From Chloroflexi bacterium TSY (GTDB taxonomy: Bacteria > Chloroflexota > Anaerolineae > Caldilineales > Caldilineaceae): a DNA stretch of 64,000 nt. A program made the position numbers and the translations under genes. The stretch is from assembly GCA_019217005.1 (NCBI GenBank), contig JAHBNG010000053.1, positions 1 through 64,000 on the forward strand, read 5' to 3'. Below are positions 35,455-44,039 of this stretch, in pieces. Below the pieces are notes generated by a model. It saw only the letters and a program-made list of their open reading frames with translations, was not told the DNA's origin and did no database searches. Positions within the stretch are counted from its first letter, which is position 1, and each line of letters starts with the position of its first letter.

Positions 35455-35762
35455 TTTTGTCCCTCTCTGACTATAAGTTTGTTACACGCTTTGAAGCTCT
35501 GGCAGTCTTCGAATAAACTTCCAAACAGGTTGTGACATTCCCAAAAAGCAAACTGTCCGGCTTGAACAAAACGCTCATTCTCCAGCTCTGTGCAACACAA
35601 TGAGTATCGCTTCCACGAAGCACTCATTCAATACATGGGGATGGAGGTGAGCTGAACAAAAATGTCTCGCATTACTCTGATCCATTCGCTCAACACAAGT
35701 CAACAATTTTCGGAATCTCCACGTCTGGACATACGTCCCATTCTCCGCAACAGAACTCACAG
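35455..35762 (-). promoter_or_regulatory. Long conserved 5' leader of RRM gene 2 with 18-codon uORF
   Basis: About 305 nt from the predicted transcription start to the ATG at 35454, with the same conserved blocks as the leader of gene 1. A small frame from 35538 to 35482 encodes MSQPVWKFIRRLPELQSV. It differs from the paralogue by one conservative change (V to I) before the sequences part, which is compatible with translation of the leader peptide. Confidence 0.55.
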
Positions 35763-35768
35763 CTTATA

Positions 35769-35797
35769 ATCATATCGCATTTTCTTCATTCGGTCAA
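35769..35797 (-). promoter_or_regulatory. Promoter of RRM gene 2
   Basis: Minus strand TTGACC (35797-35792), 17-base spacer, TATGAT (35774-35769). Spacer sequence is nearly the same as in the promoter of gene 1. Confidence 0.7.
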
Positions 35798-35831
35798 TGT
35801 AGATCTATCCGGAAAATTAACAAAGATTCAT

Positions 35832-36545
35832 CTACTCAATCCCCAAATAGGCTTTTTGGACAGTTGGATCTTGCCGCAACGCTTGAGCAGAATCACTCAG
35901 AACGATTTCGCCCGTCTGCAGGACATAGCCCCAGTGTGAGATCTGTAAAGCCATATGAGCATTTTGTTCTACAAGCAAAATCGTCGTTCCTTCTTTGTTG
36001 ATCTCTTCAATCGTCGAAAAGATCGTTTCAACTAAGACCGGTGCCAAACCCATTGAAGGCTCGTCCAGCAAAAGCACGTTTGGTTTCGACATCATTGCGC
36101 GAGCCATCGCAAGCATCTGTTGTTCGCCGCCGCTCATCGTACCCGCAAGTTGGGTACGTCGCTCGTGCAGTCGGGGAAAGAGCGCATAGGCTCGCTCCAG
36201 ATCAGTTGCAATGCCATCTTTATCATCTCGATGATAGGCACCTAGTTCCAAATTCTCAGCGACAGTCAGTTTAGCAAAAACTCCTCGTCCCTCTGGAACC
36301 ATTGCAATGCCCTTTGCAACCAGCGCATGGGCGGGATATTGACTTATGTCATCACCATCTACCAAAATTGTGCCGTGTCGCGGATGTAAGAGCCCAGTAA
36401 TCGAACGCAACGTTGTCGTCTTTCCAGCACCATTTCCACCAATAAGTGAAACGATCTCCCCTTGTTCTACGGCGAGCGTCACACTCTTCAAGGCTTGAAT
36501 ATTGCCATAATAAACATGAACATCGTTAACTTCAAGTAAAGGCAA
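35832..36545 (-). CDS. livF: Branched-chain amino-acid ABC transporter ATP-binding protein LivF
   Basis: 237 residues, standard LivF size. Walker A GGNGAGKTTTLRSITGL, signature TMSGGEQQMLAMARAMMSKP, Walker B LLLDEPSMGLAP, and the LivF-type ending SDSAQALRQDPTVQKAYLG. It starts with TTG at 36545, supported by AAGGAGG eight bases upstream. An IS701-like element has inserted immediately before this ribosome site and duplicated its core (CTCCTTA on the plus strand), leaving the site intact but cutting the gene off from the livKHMG transcript. Expression now would need a promoter in or near the IS. LivF with LivG powers import of leucine, isoleucine and valine or related amides. Confidence 0.93.
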   Translation of the reverse strand: MPLLEVNDVHVYYGNIQALKSVTLAVEQGEIVSLIGGNGAGKTTTLRSITGLLHPRHGTILVDGDDISQYPAHALVAKGIAMVPEGRGVFAKLTVAENLELGAYHRDDKDGIATDLERAYALFPRLHERRTQLAGTMSGGEQQMLAMARAMMSKPNVLLLDEPSMGLAPVLVETIFSTIEEINKEGTTILLVEQNAHMALQISHWGYVLQTGEIVLSDSAQALRQDPTVQKAYLGIE

Positions 36546-36900
36546 TCTTAAAACCTCCTTACTCGATAGTTGTATTTTGAGCAGGTGCCGGATTTGACAA
36601 AGTCAAAATTAAGCAGAGCAGGCCTGCTGTTTGGCGAAAAGGGTAGCGAAGACCTCTGCAATCTCCTGTCCATCATTCAAGGCATGATGTGCAGTCAAGA
36701 TGAGATCTTGAATTAGTGACTGAGCTTGCTGCCGAGTAGCCTCACCAAGGGATTTGCTGGGCGAGAATTGAGTTTTAGCCAATGATGGTCCCAAACAATC
36801 AAGGTGCAAGAGAGAATAAGCCACGAAGACCAGAGACCAATGTTTTTGAAAGGCGTGGGCAGTTCGCATGCAATATTCATCAAGGCCAAGCAGTTGTTTA

Positions 36901-38399
36901 CTTTACTTTCTGGTAAAGGCTTGAGTGACAAAGGGCAAACCGAAAGGGGCGGAAAAAAGAATCCACCCTGAAAAAACGGGATAAAATGTAAAAATAGTGC
37001 TCGGCTAGTTTAAGCAGCGGCATTGAGGCGGCGATGAGCGAGAACGCCTTTAGGGAAATGGTGTGAAACCGAGGCCTTTTTCCGAAAGTCAGGGTCGAGT
37101 TGGTCAGGAGTTGGAAAAAGAGCACTCGAGAGAACACGGCGCAGCCTGCCGGGAGTGGATTGAGGCTCTCGATCCCAGTAGCCAGTCGGTATGGGAGGAA
37201 GAGAAGCGGCTAAATGGGAAAGAAGATTGCCAGCAAGCAGCCCCAGTTCAGGTAAGCGGAAACAAGCCTCATCGGCATGAACAAATTGACGATGTAAGCC
37301 AATCATCTGCTTGGAAGCCAAGGGGGGAGGTTCAACAGGCCAGCGTTCCAGGTAGACAAGATAAATGGTTTCAGGCTGCAAAGTCATAACGGTCGCCAAA
37401 ACCAAAGGTGTGTTGTAGGCCGGATCCTGAATGACGTAAATCGAGTAGGTACGGTTGGCTGTATCCACCTTGGTTGTTCTGGGGACGAGATTGTGCCATG
37501 CTTGATAGCAAATCAGGCGACCACTATAGAGAAAGCGACCAGACGAGTCCGGAGTTGTAGCCTCGAGTCGCTTTCCCTTATAGCTGCGAGAGAGCGGACG
37601 CACAATATCACCATATTCAGGTGGTCTGCCTTTTTTCTTTGCGTTTGGGGAACTCATTGCGGCGCACTGTGCAGTTAATCGCTTCCCGCAGGACAAATCG
37701 GTCTATGCCGCTTTCTAGCATTTCTCTGATTGTAAACCCGGCATCGACCACCGCCACTTCGTCTGACTCCAGTGATTTCTTCGTCTCTGTCAGCAGCTTT
37801 TTCCGAAACTCACTTTCCTTTGTTCCAACCGTGCATCTCATGATTGCCTTGAGCAGTGGCACTCGCTTCCCGCCTATCTCCCCCGAGCTTATCATCACTC
37901 CAAAGATGAGCGCGGGCAATGCCCGACGAGCCGTTGAGTTATAGAGTCGGTTCACTTTCCCTTGCAGCTTCGGTCGCCAGAACCCTGTGATATCTATGCT
38001 TTTCACTCGGTACCCTTCTAACTTTTTGCCTCCCATTCCCCTTTCCACTTCTTCTTGCCACGACCCCAGCAGACTTGTGATATCCCATGATCCATATCGA
38101 AAGCTCCACCAGCTTCGCCGGAGCTCCTCATCTTCAAACCCGCTTTCTTTCAATGCGCTATGGATTGCTCCTCGACTTTTCAGAAACGACCCATTCAGCA
38201 TTGCCCACATCAGACGCATTACATTTACGTTTGTTCCCATCGGCGTTACTTGCAATACATTCATCAGTACTGCTATAGTTATTTCTGGCGCGGTTAGCAT
38301 TCCTTCCTCCTTTTTGGGTTCTCTACCTTTAGGATGAACTGCTAACCGCTTTTTGTCACATTTCTCACCTCATCTCTTTTCTTTTACTAGAAAGTAAAG
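36901..38399 (-). mobile_element. Nested 1499-bp insertion sequence
   Basis: Inverted ends CTTTACTTTCTGGTAAA and TTTACTAGAAAGTAAAG with one mismatch, and an exact 5-bp duplication GTTTA (36896-36900 and 38400-38404). Inserted in the transposase gene of the surrounding IS701-like element. Confidence 0.92.
37010..38300 (-). pseudogene. Transposase of the nested IS, two overlapping frames
   Basis: Frame one (38300-37617, 227 residues) holds WWSFRYGSWDITSLLGSWQE, VKSIDITGFWRPKLQGKVNR with the first catalytic Asp, and EVAVVDAGFTIREML with the second. Frame two (to 37010) supplies YKGKRLEATTPDSSGRFLYS and YLVYLERWPVEPPPLASKQM with the likely catalytic Glu. The frames overlap at 37617-37696, where GAAAAAAGG at about 37630-37640 would allow ribosomal slippage. 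Either programmed frameshifting makes one ~420-residue DDE transposase or a one-base indel has broken it. I do not recognise the IS family with confidence. Confidence 0.7.
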
Positions 38400-39639
38400 G
38401 TTTACCATCCTGATAAAACGTCTCGATAGGCCAACGAAGCAGGTAAATCGAGAGAATGCGTTTGGCATTACAATCAGTGCGATTGGTCACTAAAACGGCA
38501 TAATTGCCTTGCAATTCAGGATTATCAAAACTAATCACGATGCATACCTTGCCGATAGAAGGGATACGCACAGTCATGGTAAAGGTATAGTAAGTACGAC
38601 CATCAATGGTGACAGGTTTGTAGGCATTCTGGGGGATGTAGGGGACCAACTCTTTGACTTTAATATGTGGCCCCTCGAAAGTTATCGGCTGACCGTCTTC
38701 ATCTCGCAAACGAAAGCTATTTGTCTCCAGATTGCGATTGCACTTCAAGATGCTGATCCAATCTTTATTCAGACGATCGAGTACAGCTAGAAGATCTGGA
38801 GCGAGATACCAACCATCGAAGAGAGCCCAACCAAAGATAAGGGTTCGTTCAACAGCTTTTTCAACCAGTTCACTGGCAATGGTTATCTTGGTCTTAAACG
38901 CTTCGTCTAGCCCTCGAAAGGCGGGGTCAGTTAATAGGTGGCTATCCACTCGTTTATGAAAAGCGGTTCGTTCTTTCTTTTTCTTGGGAATCTCGGTCAC
39001 TGGGAAATGTTTTTCCACAAATGCTTCCCAGTCGGTAAACTCTTCGTACCGTCGGTAGATACTTGCATCGACCGGAAAACGAACAGCGCCACTGACATAG
39101 TGACTTGTGACTAAGTTATGAGCCAGTGGATGCTGACCATTGCTATGATTGTAGTGTGTATCGATATACTCGAACAGACTTCCCACGTGTTCACATAGTG
39201 TATCGTCAATCGCTAATACCGATTCTGACTCTGAACGTTGGTATTGTGCTGTCTCTGACTTCATGTAACCTATACGCTCATCATTGAGTTTTTCGGCTCG
39301 CCAAGGAGCTTCACTCAAATACCGTGATATATTCGTCTTATCTGCACTATCTAGAATGCAGCGGGCAATATTTGCCATGCTTTTGTTGTCCAAGACCATC
39401 AGACCCGTCAGATAGTTTTCAAAGTGGCGAAACTGTTTACGATTGGCAAATACTGAACGAAAGGTTTCGCTATGCTCCCTGACCAGTGGCGCTACATTCA
39501 CTATCGGCAATTGCATCTTGATGGTTCCTTTTTCGCACTTTTTTCTTGATGCAATCTATTGAGATGACTTTTGTCTCTTTTGTCAAATTTGGAAAATATT
39601 CATTTCACAACTATCGAGCTCCTTACAGAGAAGCCACTA

Positions 39640-39691
39640 AAATTTCGGACAATAGAATCGTTTTCTGTCGAGGAACAATTGTCCGAAATTT
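39640..39691. repeat. Inverted repeat upstream of livF block
   Basis: AAATTTCGGACAAT at about 39640 pairs with ATTGTCCGAAATTT ending at 39691, loop about 24 bases. It lies between the livG stop and the IS701-like element and may be the original livG-livF intergenic hairpin. Confidence 0.5.
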
Positions 39692-39696
39692 AAAGA

Positions 39697-39770
39697 GTGT
39701 GTACCACAACGTGTGTAAATGAAGTCATTTCTCTGACTGAGTAGTCGCCATTTTCACACGTTGGAACACG
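39697..39770. repeat. Palindromic repeat type 2, copy 4
   Basis: GTGTGTACCACAACGTGTGT pairs with CACACGTTGGAACACG; the loop has CTGACTGAGTAGTCGCC, close to the loop of the copy at 4048 (CCGACTGAGCGGTCTCC). Confidence 0.65.
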
Positions 39771-40289
39771 CCCAGTGCAAATGATGTGGCTGTTATGTTT
39801 CTACAGCTCCCCGTCCCAAATAAGCTTCAATGACGCGCGGGTTCGATTGGATATCAGTCGGTAAGCCTTCAGCAATTTTTTCACCATAATCTAGCACAGT
39901 AATATGCTCTGATATGTCCATGACGACGCGCATATCATGCTCAATCAACAAAATCGTGATGCCTAATTCATCACGCAACATGCGAATAAAATCAGTTGTT
40001 TCGGCAGTTTCGCTTGGATTCATGCCAGCCGTCGGTTCATCCAGCAACAAAAGGCGCGGCTTATTCGCCAAGGCGCGCGCAATCTCCAAGCGTCGCTGAT
40101 CACCATAAGGCAGATTCTTGGCCAACAGATCACCTTTGCCGCGCAACCCCACAAACTCAAGTAAACGACGGGCCTCGTCTTCCGTCTCACTATTTTCTTG
40201 CCGTGTAAACTGGGTCCCCAAGATAGCCCCAATCCAGGTTGATTTGAGATGTGCTTCCTGACCAACCATCAAATTTTCGATGGCAGTCA

Positions 40290-41950
40290 GGGCAGGTTCA
40301 GAACAAGGGATGAGTTAGGTTTACAAAATTGAAATGGGCACGTTAAAAAGAGAATAGGTTAAAGAGCCAGTTGCTGTTGAGGCTGAAGAATGGCATCAAG
40401 GGCGTCAGCCAAAGAAGGGACATAGGAATCGGTAGCCAGTTCTAAGGGTGAGTGACCGGAGCGTTTGCCACGTGAGAAGGTGCGATGATTCCAAAAGAGC
40501 TGTAAAAGAGCGGCCAACCAATCGGGCAAAGAGCGATGGATTGCAAGAAAGGGCCTGAGCCAAGCATGAAAGGATTCAGCTAGAGAAGAAGCCCGATGGA
40601 AGCGATCCAGTGCATGCCAGAAGGCAAGAGCCATAGGCTGCAATGAGGGAGGAAAAGCTGTTCAATGGGAAGTTGATGGTCATGGCGATAAGTCCAGAGG
40701 TGTGTGATGAAGGCTTCGTACTCAGGTGAGAGGTTCTGGCGGAGGAGCCAGGGATAGTTCCAGGCGACGGAGGGAGCCAGCAATGTAGGTAGATTCTGCT
40801 GCAGTTGGGTGGCAAAGTGTGCAATTTCATCGCGGTTCATCTCCATCATAAGTTGGGTGGCAGCCAGAATGGTTTGTTGCGCGGCATCTGTGTTGACAAG
40901 CTGCCCGGTCGGTGAAATCGGCTCCAGTGCCTGACGGACCGTTCGGAGAAGCCATGTCCAGTTCTCGTGCAAGTCAACTGCTGTCAGCACCGTTTGGTCG
41001 GCAACCTCGAGAGTCACTGTGCATTTGCGTGGTCGCCCAGGGCGACGTGCAGGAGCAGTCTGCTCGTCCAACTCTTGCCAAGCTACGTCACGGTCGGTCA
41101 TGGCCTGGTCCATTTCTCTCTCCAGACGTTGGGTGATTTTGGTGCCATTCTGCATTTGGTGAAAGAGGTCATAGGAGTGTGGCGCATTCATCCCCGCTGC
41201 CTTGGCTCCTGCCTGAATGCCCAAAGCCCCATCGGTCACCAAGTCATCAAAGGTGATGCCTCGCTCGAGCAATTCGAGAAACTTCAACCCCCATGTTGTT
41301 TCATCTCGGGCATCGGCTGCTGAGATATTCAACAGCGCAAACGATGCTCCGTCCACCACCGTCAGGCACGGTTGGTCGCCACAGAAAATTTCATCCGCTT
41401 CCCCCAACACCGGCAGCGTCGGCACCATGCTCTCATTGTACGCCGATGCCAGTTCTCCAACTTCCGCCAGCGTCCCTTGGATGAATCCCACCGACCGCTC
41501 CACACCTAGCAGCAACCCCAACCCCCTTTGGATATCTCGTACGCTTCCTCGCAGCATCGGCAACACCGTTATGGTTCGTCGGATGAACGTCTCATCCACT
41601 TCGATCACATGGCTTTTCGGCTGCGGTCCTGGACTCACTGGCGACAAGATCGCTTTCAGCGCCGCTTCACCGCTCTCTCTCAACTTATAGAGCCACGTTC
41701 GAGACACATTGTACGCCGTTGACAGTTCGCTCACTCTCCCCCACTCTCGATTCGGGTTGAGCATTTCCAACGCAAGATCGATTCGGGTTGACAATGATAG
41801 GGGGTCTGTTCGATACTCTGACATTTAGAGGCTCCTTTTTGGCTATTTTGGTCTGAACACCCTTATTTTGCCTGAACAGGAGCCTCTTTCTCTAACCTAT
41901 TCTCTTGTTAACGTACTCTCTTCTTTGTCAACCTATTTCTGAACCAGCCC
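40290..41950 (-). mobile_element. 1661-bp insertion sequence in livG; likely relative of the MITE's parent
   Basis: Ends GGGCAGGTTCAGAACAAGG (left) and, on the other strand, GGGCTGGTTCAGAAATAGG (right), with an exact 8-bp duplication GGCAGTCA (40282-40289, 41951-41958). At the left end TTAGGTTTACA starts 25 bases in, exactly as at one MITE end; at the right end TAGGTTGACA starts 16 bases in, as at the other MITE end. The element carries one transposase locus in two frames. Confidence 0.93.
40359..41824 (-). CDS. Transposase of the livG IS, needs a -1 frameshift
   Basis: The first frame starts at 41824 (MSEYRTDPLSLSTRIDLALE, a helix-turn-helix domain SELSTAYNVSRTWLYKLRES), includes HVIEVDETFIRRTI and later LTVVDGASFALLN and VTDGALGIQAGAKA as candidate catalytic Asp sites, and stops at 40580. 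The second frame continues through LQPMALAFWHALDRFHRASS and LAESFHAWLRPFLAIHRSLP and HRTFSRGKRSGHSPLELA to 40359. A slip by -1 at the CTT TTC CTC stretch near 40650-40660 joins them as one ~488-residue protein. The HRTF-RGKR ending resembles a domain I recall from cyanobacterial transposase-like proteins (DUF6399). Programmed frameshift or a disabling mutation are both possible. Confidence 0.7.
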
Positions 41951-42278
41951 GGCAGTCATATTATTAAAGAGGCGAATATTTTGAAAGGTGCGTGAAATGC
42001 CCGTTCGTGTAATCTGGTCGACAGTCAAGCCATTTAGCTGTTGTCCGTCAAAAAGCAGTGCATCTTCATCAATCCCATAAAAACCGGTAATACAATTGAA
42101 GAATGTTGTCTTGCCAGCTCCATTTGGGCCAATAATGCTAACGATAGCGCCTTTGGAAATCGCAAAGTCAACTTCATTAACAGCAACCAATCCTCCAAAA
42201 CGTTTGGTTACTTTTTCCGCACTCAAGATATTTTCAGACATGTCAAACTTCTATCCCGCCCTGCCTTTTCTTTAAAAT

Positions 42279-44039
42279 CTATATTGGATCTTCTGTTACA
42301 TGCAACTCGCGACGCTGTACATCAGATGGCCACAGTCCCTCTGGACGTACGAGCATCATCATGACGAGTGCAACACCATAGAGGAGCAGTCTAAACTCGG
42401 CAAATTCTCTGAGCAATTCTGGCACGCCGATGAGCGCAAAGGCGCCCACGATTACGCCTGGGATACTGCCAACACCACCAACGATGATCAGGCTTAAGAC
42501 GTTGATTGAAATCAGAAGTTGAAAGCTGTGAGGAAAAATAGAGCCTAACTTGGCCGCAAAAATAGCCCCAGCCAAACCACCCGAAGCGGCGCTCAACGTA
42601 AAGGCGACAACCTTTGCATTAATTGTATTGATGCCCATCGCCGCAGCCACATCCTCATCTTCACGAATTGCCATCCATCGTCGCCCCACACGTGAATTGT
42701 TGAGTCGCTGCGAAATAAAGAGCATCAACAAAGAGGAGAGCAAAAGAAGATAGTAGAGTTGTGGTGGTGTGCCAAAGGTAACGATCCCATCTTCTGCAGA
42801 TAGGATCCCAAACTGAAAGTAGCTCAAAATATCATTGACTGGAGTAACAATACTCTCAATTAGCGCACCCATCACGCCAGCCAACCGAGCTTGGGGAATC
42901 TGCAAAATCCCCTGCGCACCGCCGATCAACCATTTGAGCGCATCTGAACGAGCCAAAATACGCACAATCTCGCCAAATCCTAATGTTGCAATGGCCAAGT
43001 AGTCGCCGCGCATCTTCAGCACCGGTAGCGCAAAGACGAATCCGGTTAACATTGCAGCCAAGATACAGATGGGGAGGGCAATCCAAAATGAAACAGGATC
43101 CTGAAGACCATATTCACTGGCCGATGTCAACAACGCCATGATATATGCACCTACAGCAAAGTTGGTCACATATCCAAGATCCAGGAGCCCAGCGAGACCA
43201 ACCGCAATGTTAAGCCCAAGGCCCATCAAAATATAAAGACCGACATTGTTGAAAATTTCGCTTAAGTAGACCCCTAAAATGGAGGGCAAAATGAGCAAGC
43301 CGATAATGAGCAACAATGTGGAAAGCTGCGTCGATAGAGTCCGTTGTCGAGGAGATTGCCTGGCGTGTAAGCGCTGATATTGACTTTTGCCCGAACGACG
43401 CCACCAGTAGTTCGAGAGCGTGATCAGAACAAAGAGTAGGATAAACGCATTGATCTGCAGCCCTGTATTGCCAAACAAGCTCTTAAGCGTTGCCGAACTG
43501 AGACGCGGGCGCAAGATGTTGACCAGAATTTCGGACATAATGCCAAATCCCATTGCCCAGCCCAGCCCAATAACAAGTGCGTTTCGCAGATTCGGCTTGA
43601 TGAGAACGAATGCAGCACCCAACGTGCCCAAGAGGCCAAAGATGATGATGAGCAGCAATCCACCCACCAATGGGCGTTCGACACCAAGTGTAATGATTTC
43701 GATCAGATCGGGTGAAACATTGATGAAGGCTTCGCGAATGTTCTCCCAAATCACCGACAGAGCGATCAATAGAAAGACCGGAACTCCGGATAGAAGACCA
43801 GCAATCGCCCCCTGCCCGAGTATCACTGGAAGGTGGGTTGCGCCAAGTTTTCGGACCGATACATATGCGGCGAAGAATGCGCCACTATAAAGCAGAAGCT
43901 GACCTAACGTTAAATAGTCGGTCACAATAAAACGTTGGTTAAATGCTTCAACAATGCCAATCATGCAAAGGCATAAAGTGACGACGCCAGCAATCAGACC
44001 AATTTTGACCGTTTCCGGTCGTTTTTCTGACTCGATCAT
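42279..44039 (-). CDS. livM: Branched-chain amino-acid ABC transporter permease LivM, long form
   Basis: 586 residues, about twice the ~300-350 of a plain LivM. The C-terminal ~320 residues are canonical: ILMGLGLNIAVGLAGLLDLG, VLKMRGDYLAIATLGFGEIV (the EAA-like loop) and IIVGGVGSIPGVIVGAFALI. The first ~260 residues add six or so membrane helices (LITLSNYWWRRSGKSQ marks the end) that are not part of the minimal fold; similar extended LivM proteins occur in Chloroflexota. The start at 44039 overlaps the livH stop by 4 bases (ATGA). With LivH it forms the membrane channel. The gene itself is undamaged, although livG downstream and livK upstream are interrupted. Confidence 0.9.
   Translation of the reverse strand: MIESEKRPETVKIGLIAGVVTLCLCMIGIVEAFNQRFIVTDYLTLGQLLLYSGAFFAAYVSVRKLGATHLPVILGQGAIAGLLSGVPVFLLIALSVIWENIREAFINVSPDLIEIITLGVERPLVGGLLLIIIFGLLGTLGAAFVLIKPNLRNALVIGLGWAMGFGIMSEILVNILRPRLSSATLKSLFGNTGLQINAFILLFVLITLSNYWWRRSGKSQYQRLHARQSPRQRTLSTQLSTLLLIIGLLILPSILGVYLSEIFNNVGLYILMGLGLNIAVGLAGLLDLGYVTNFAVGAYIMALLTSASEYGLQDPVSFWIALPICILAAMLTGFVFALPVLKMRGDYLAIATLGFGEIVRILARSDALKWLIGGAQGILQIPQARLAGVMGALIESIVTPVNDILSYFQFGILSAEDGIVTFGTPPQLYYLLLLSSLLMLFISQRLNNSRVGRRWMAIREDEDVAAAMGINTINAKVVAFTLSAASGGLAGAIFAAKLGSIFPHSFQLLISINVLSLIIVGGVGSIPGVIVGAFALIGVPELLREFAEFRLLLYGVALVMMMLVRPEGLWPSDVQRRELHVTEDPI

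Larger units (their letters stand above)
36609..39516 (-). pseudogene. IS701-like (DDE_5) transposase, interrupted by a second IS
   Basis: The frame from 39516 reads 370-odd residues (MQLPIVNVAPLVREHSETFR; VLAIDDTLCEHVG with a DDE aspartate; ILKCNRNLETNSF; the segment RWPIETFYQDGK), then is cut by the IS at 36901-38399 and resumes with QLLGLDEYCMRTAHAFQKHW to 36609. Joining across one 5-bp GTTTA duplication restores WPIETFYQDGKQLLGLDEY exactly, the conserved glutamate region of IS701-type transposases. The nested IS is the only visible lesion, so this transposase was intact until then. Family placement is from the WPIE/FYQD-KQLLGL signature. Confidence 0.85.
36562..39618 (-). mobile_element. 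IS701-like insertion sequence carrying a nested IS
   Basis: Ends CTCGATAGTTGT and ACAACTATCGAG with subterminal AAATTTGACAAA-like inverted blocks, flanked by the 7-bp duplication CTCCTTA (36555-36561 and 39619-39625). Total 3057 bp; without the nested 1499-bp IS and its 5-bp duplication about 1553 bp. It sits between livG and livF. Confidence 0.85.
39793..42241 (-). pseudogene. livG: Branched-chain amino-acid ABC transporter ATP-binding protein LivG, split by an IS
   Basis: The N-terminal part starts at 42241 and has Walker A GPNGAGKTTFFNCITGFY; it runs to GISRTFQNIRLFNNMTA and meets the IS. The remainder runs from 40289 down to 39793 with GDQRRLEIARALANKPRLLL, Walker B LLLDEPTAGMNP, and the LivG ending QSNPRVIEAYLGRGAVET. 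Deleting the 1661-bp IS and one 8-bp duplication restores RLFNNMTAIENLMVGQEAHL with no gap, so the coding sequence was intact before the insertion. The IS adds 1669 bases and shifts the frame, so no functional LivG can be made. Confidence 0.94.
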
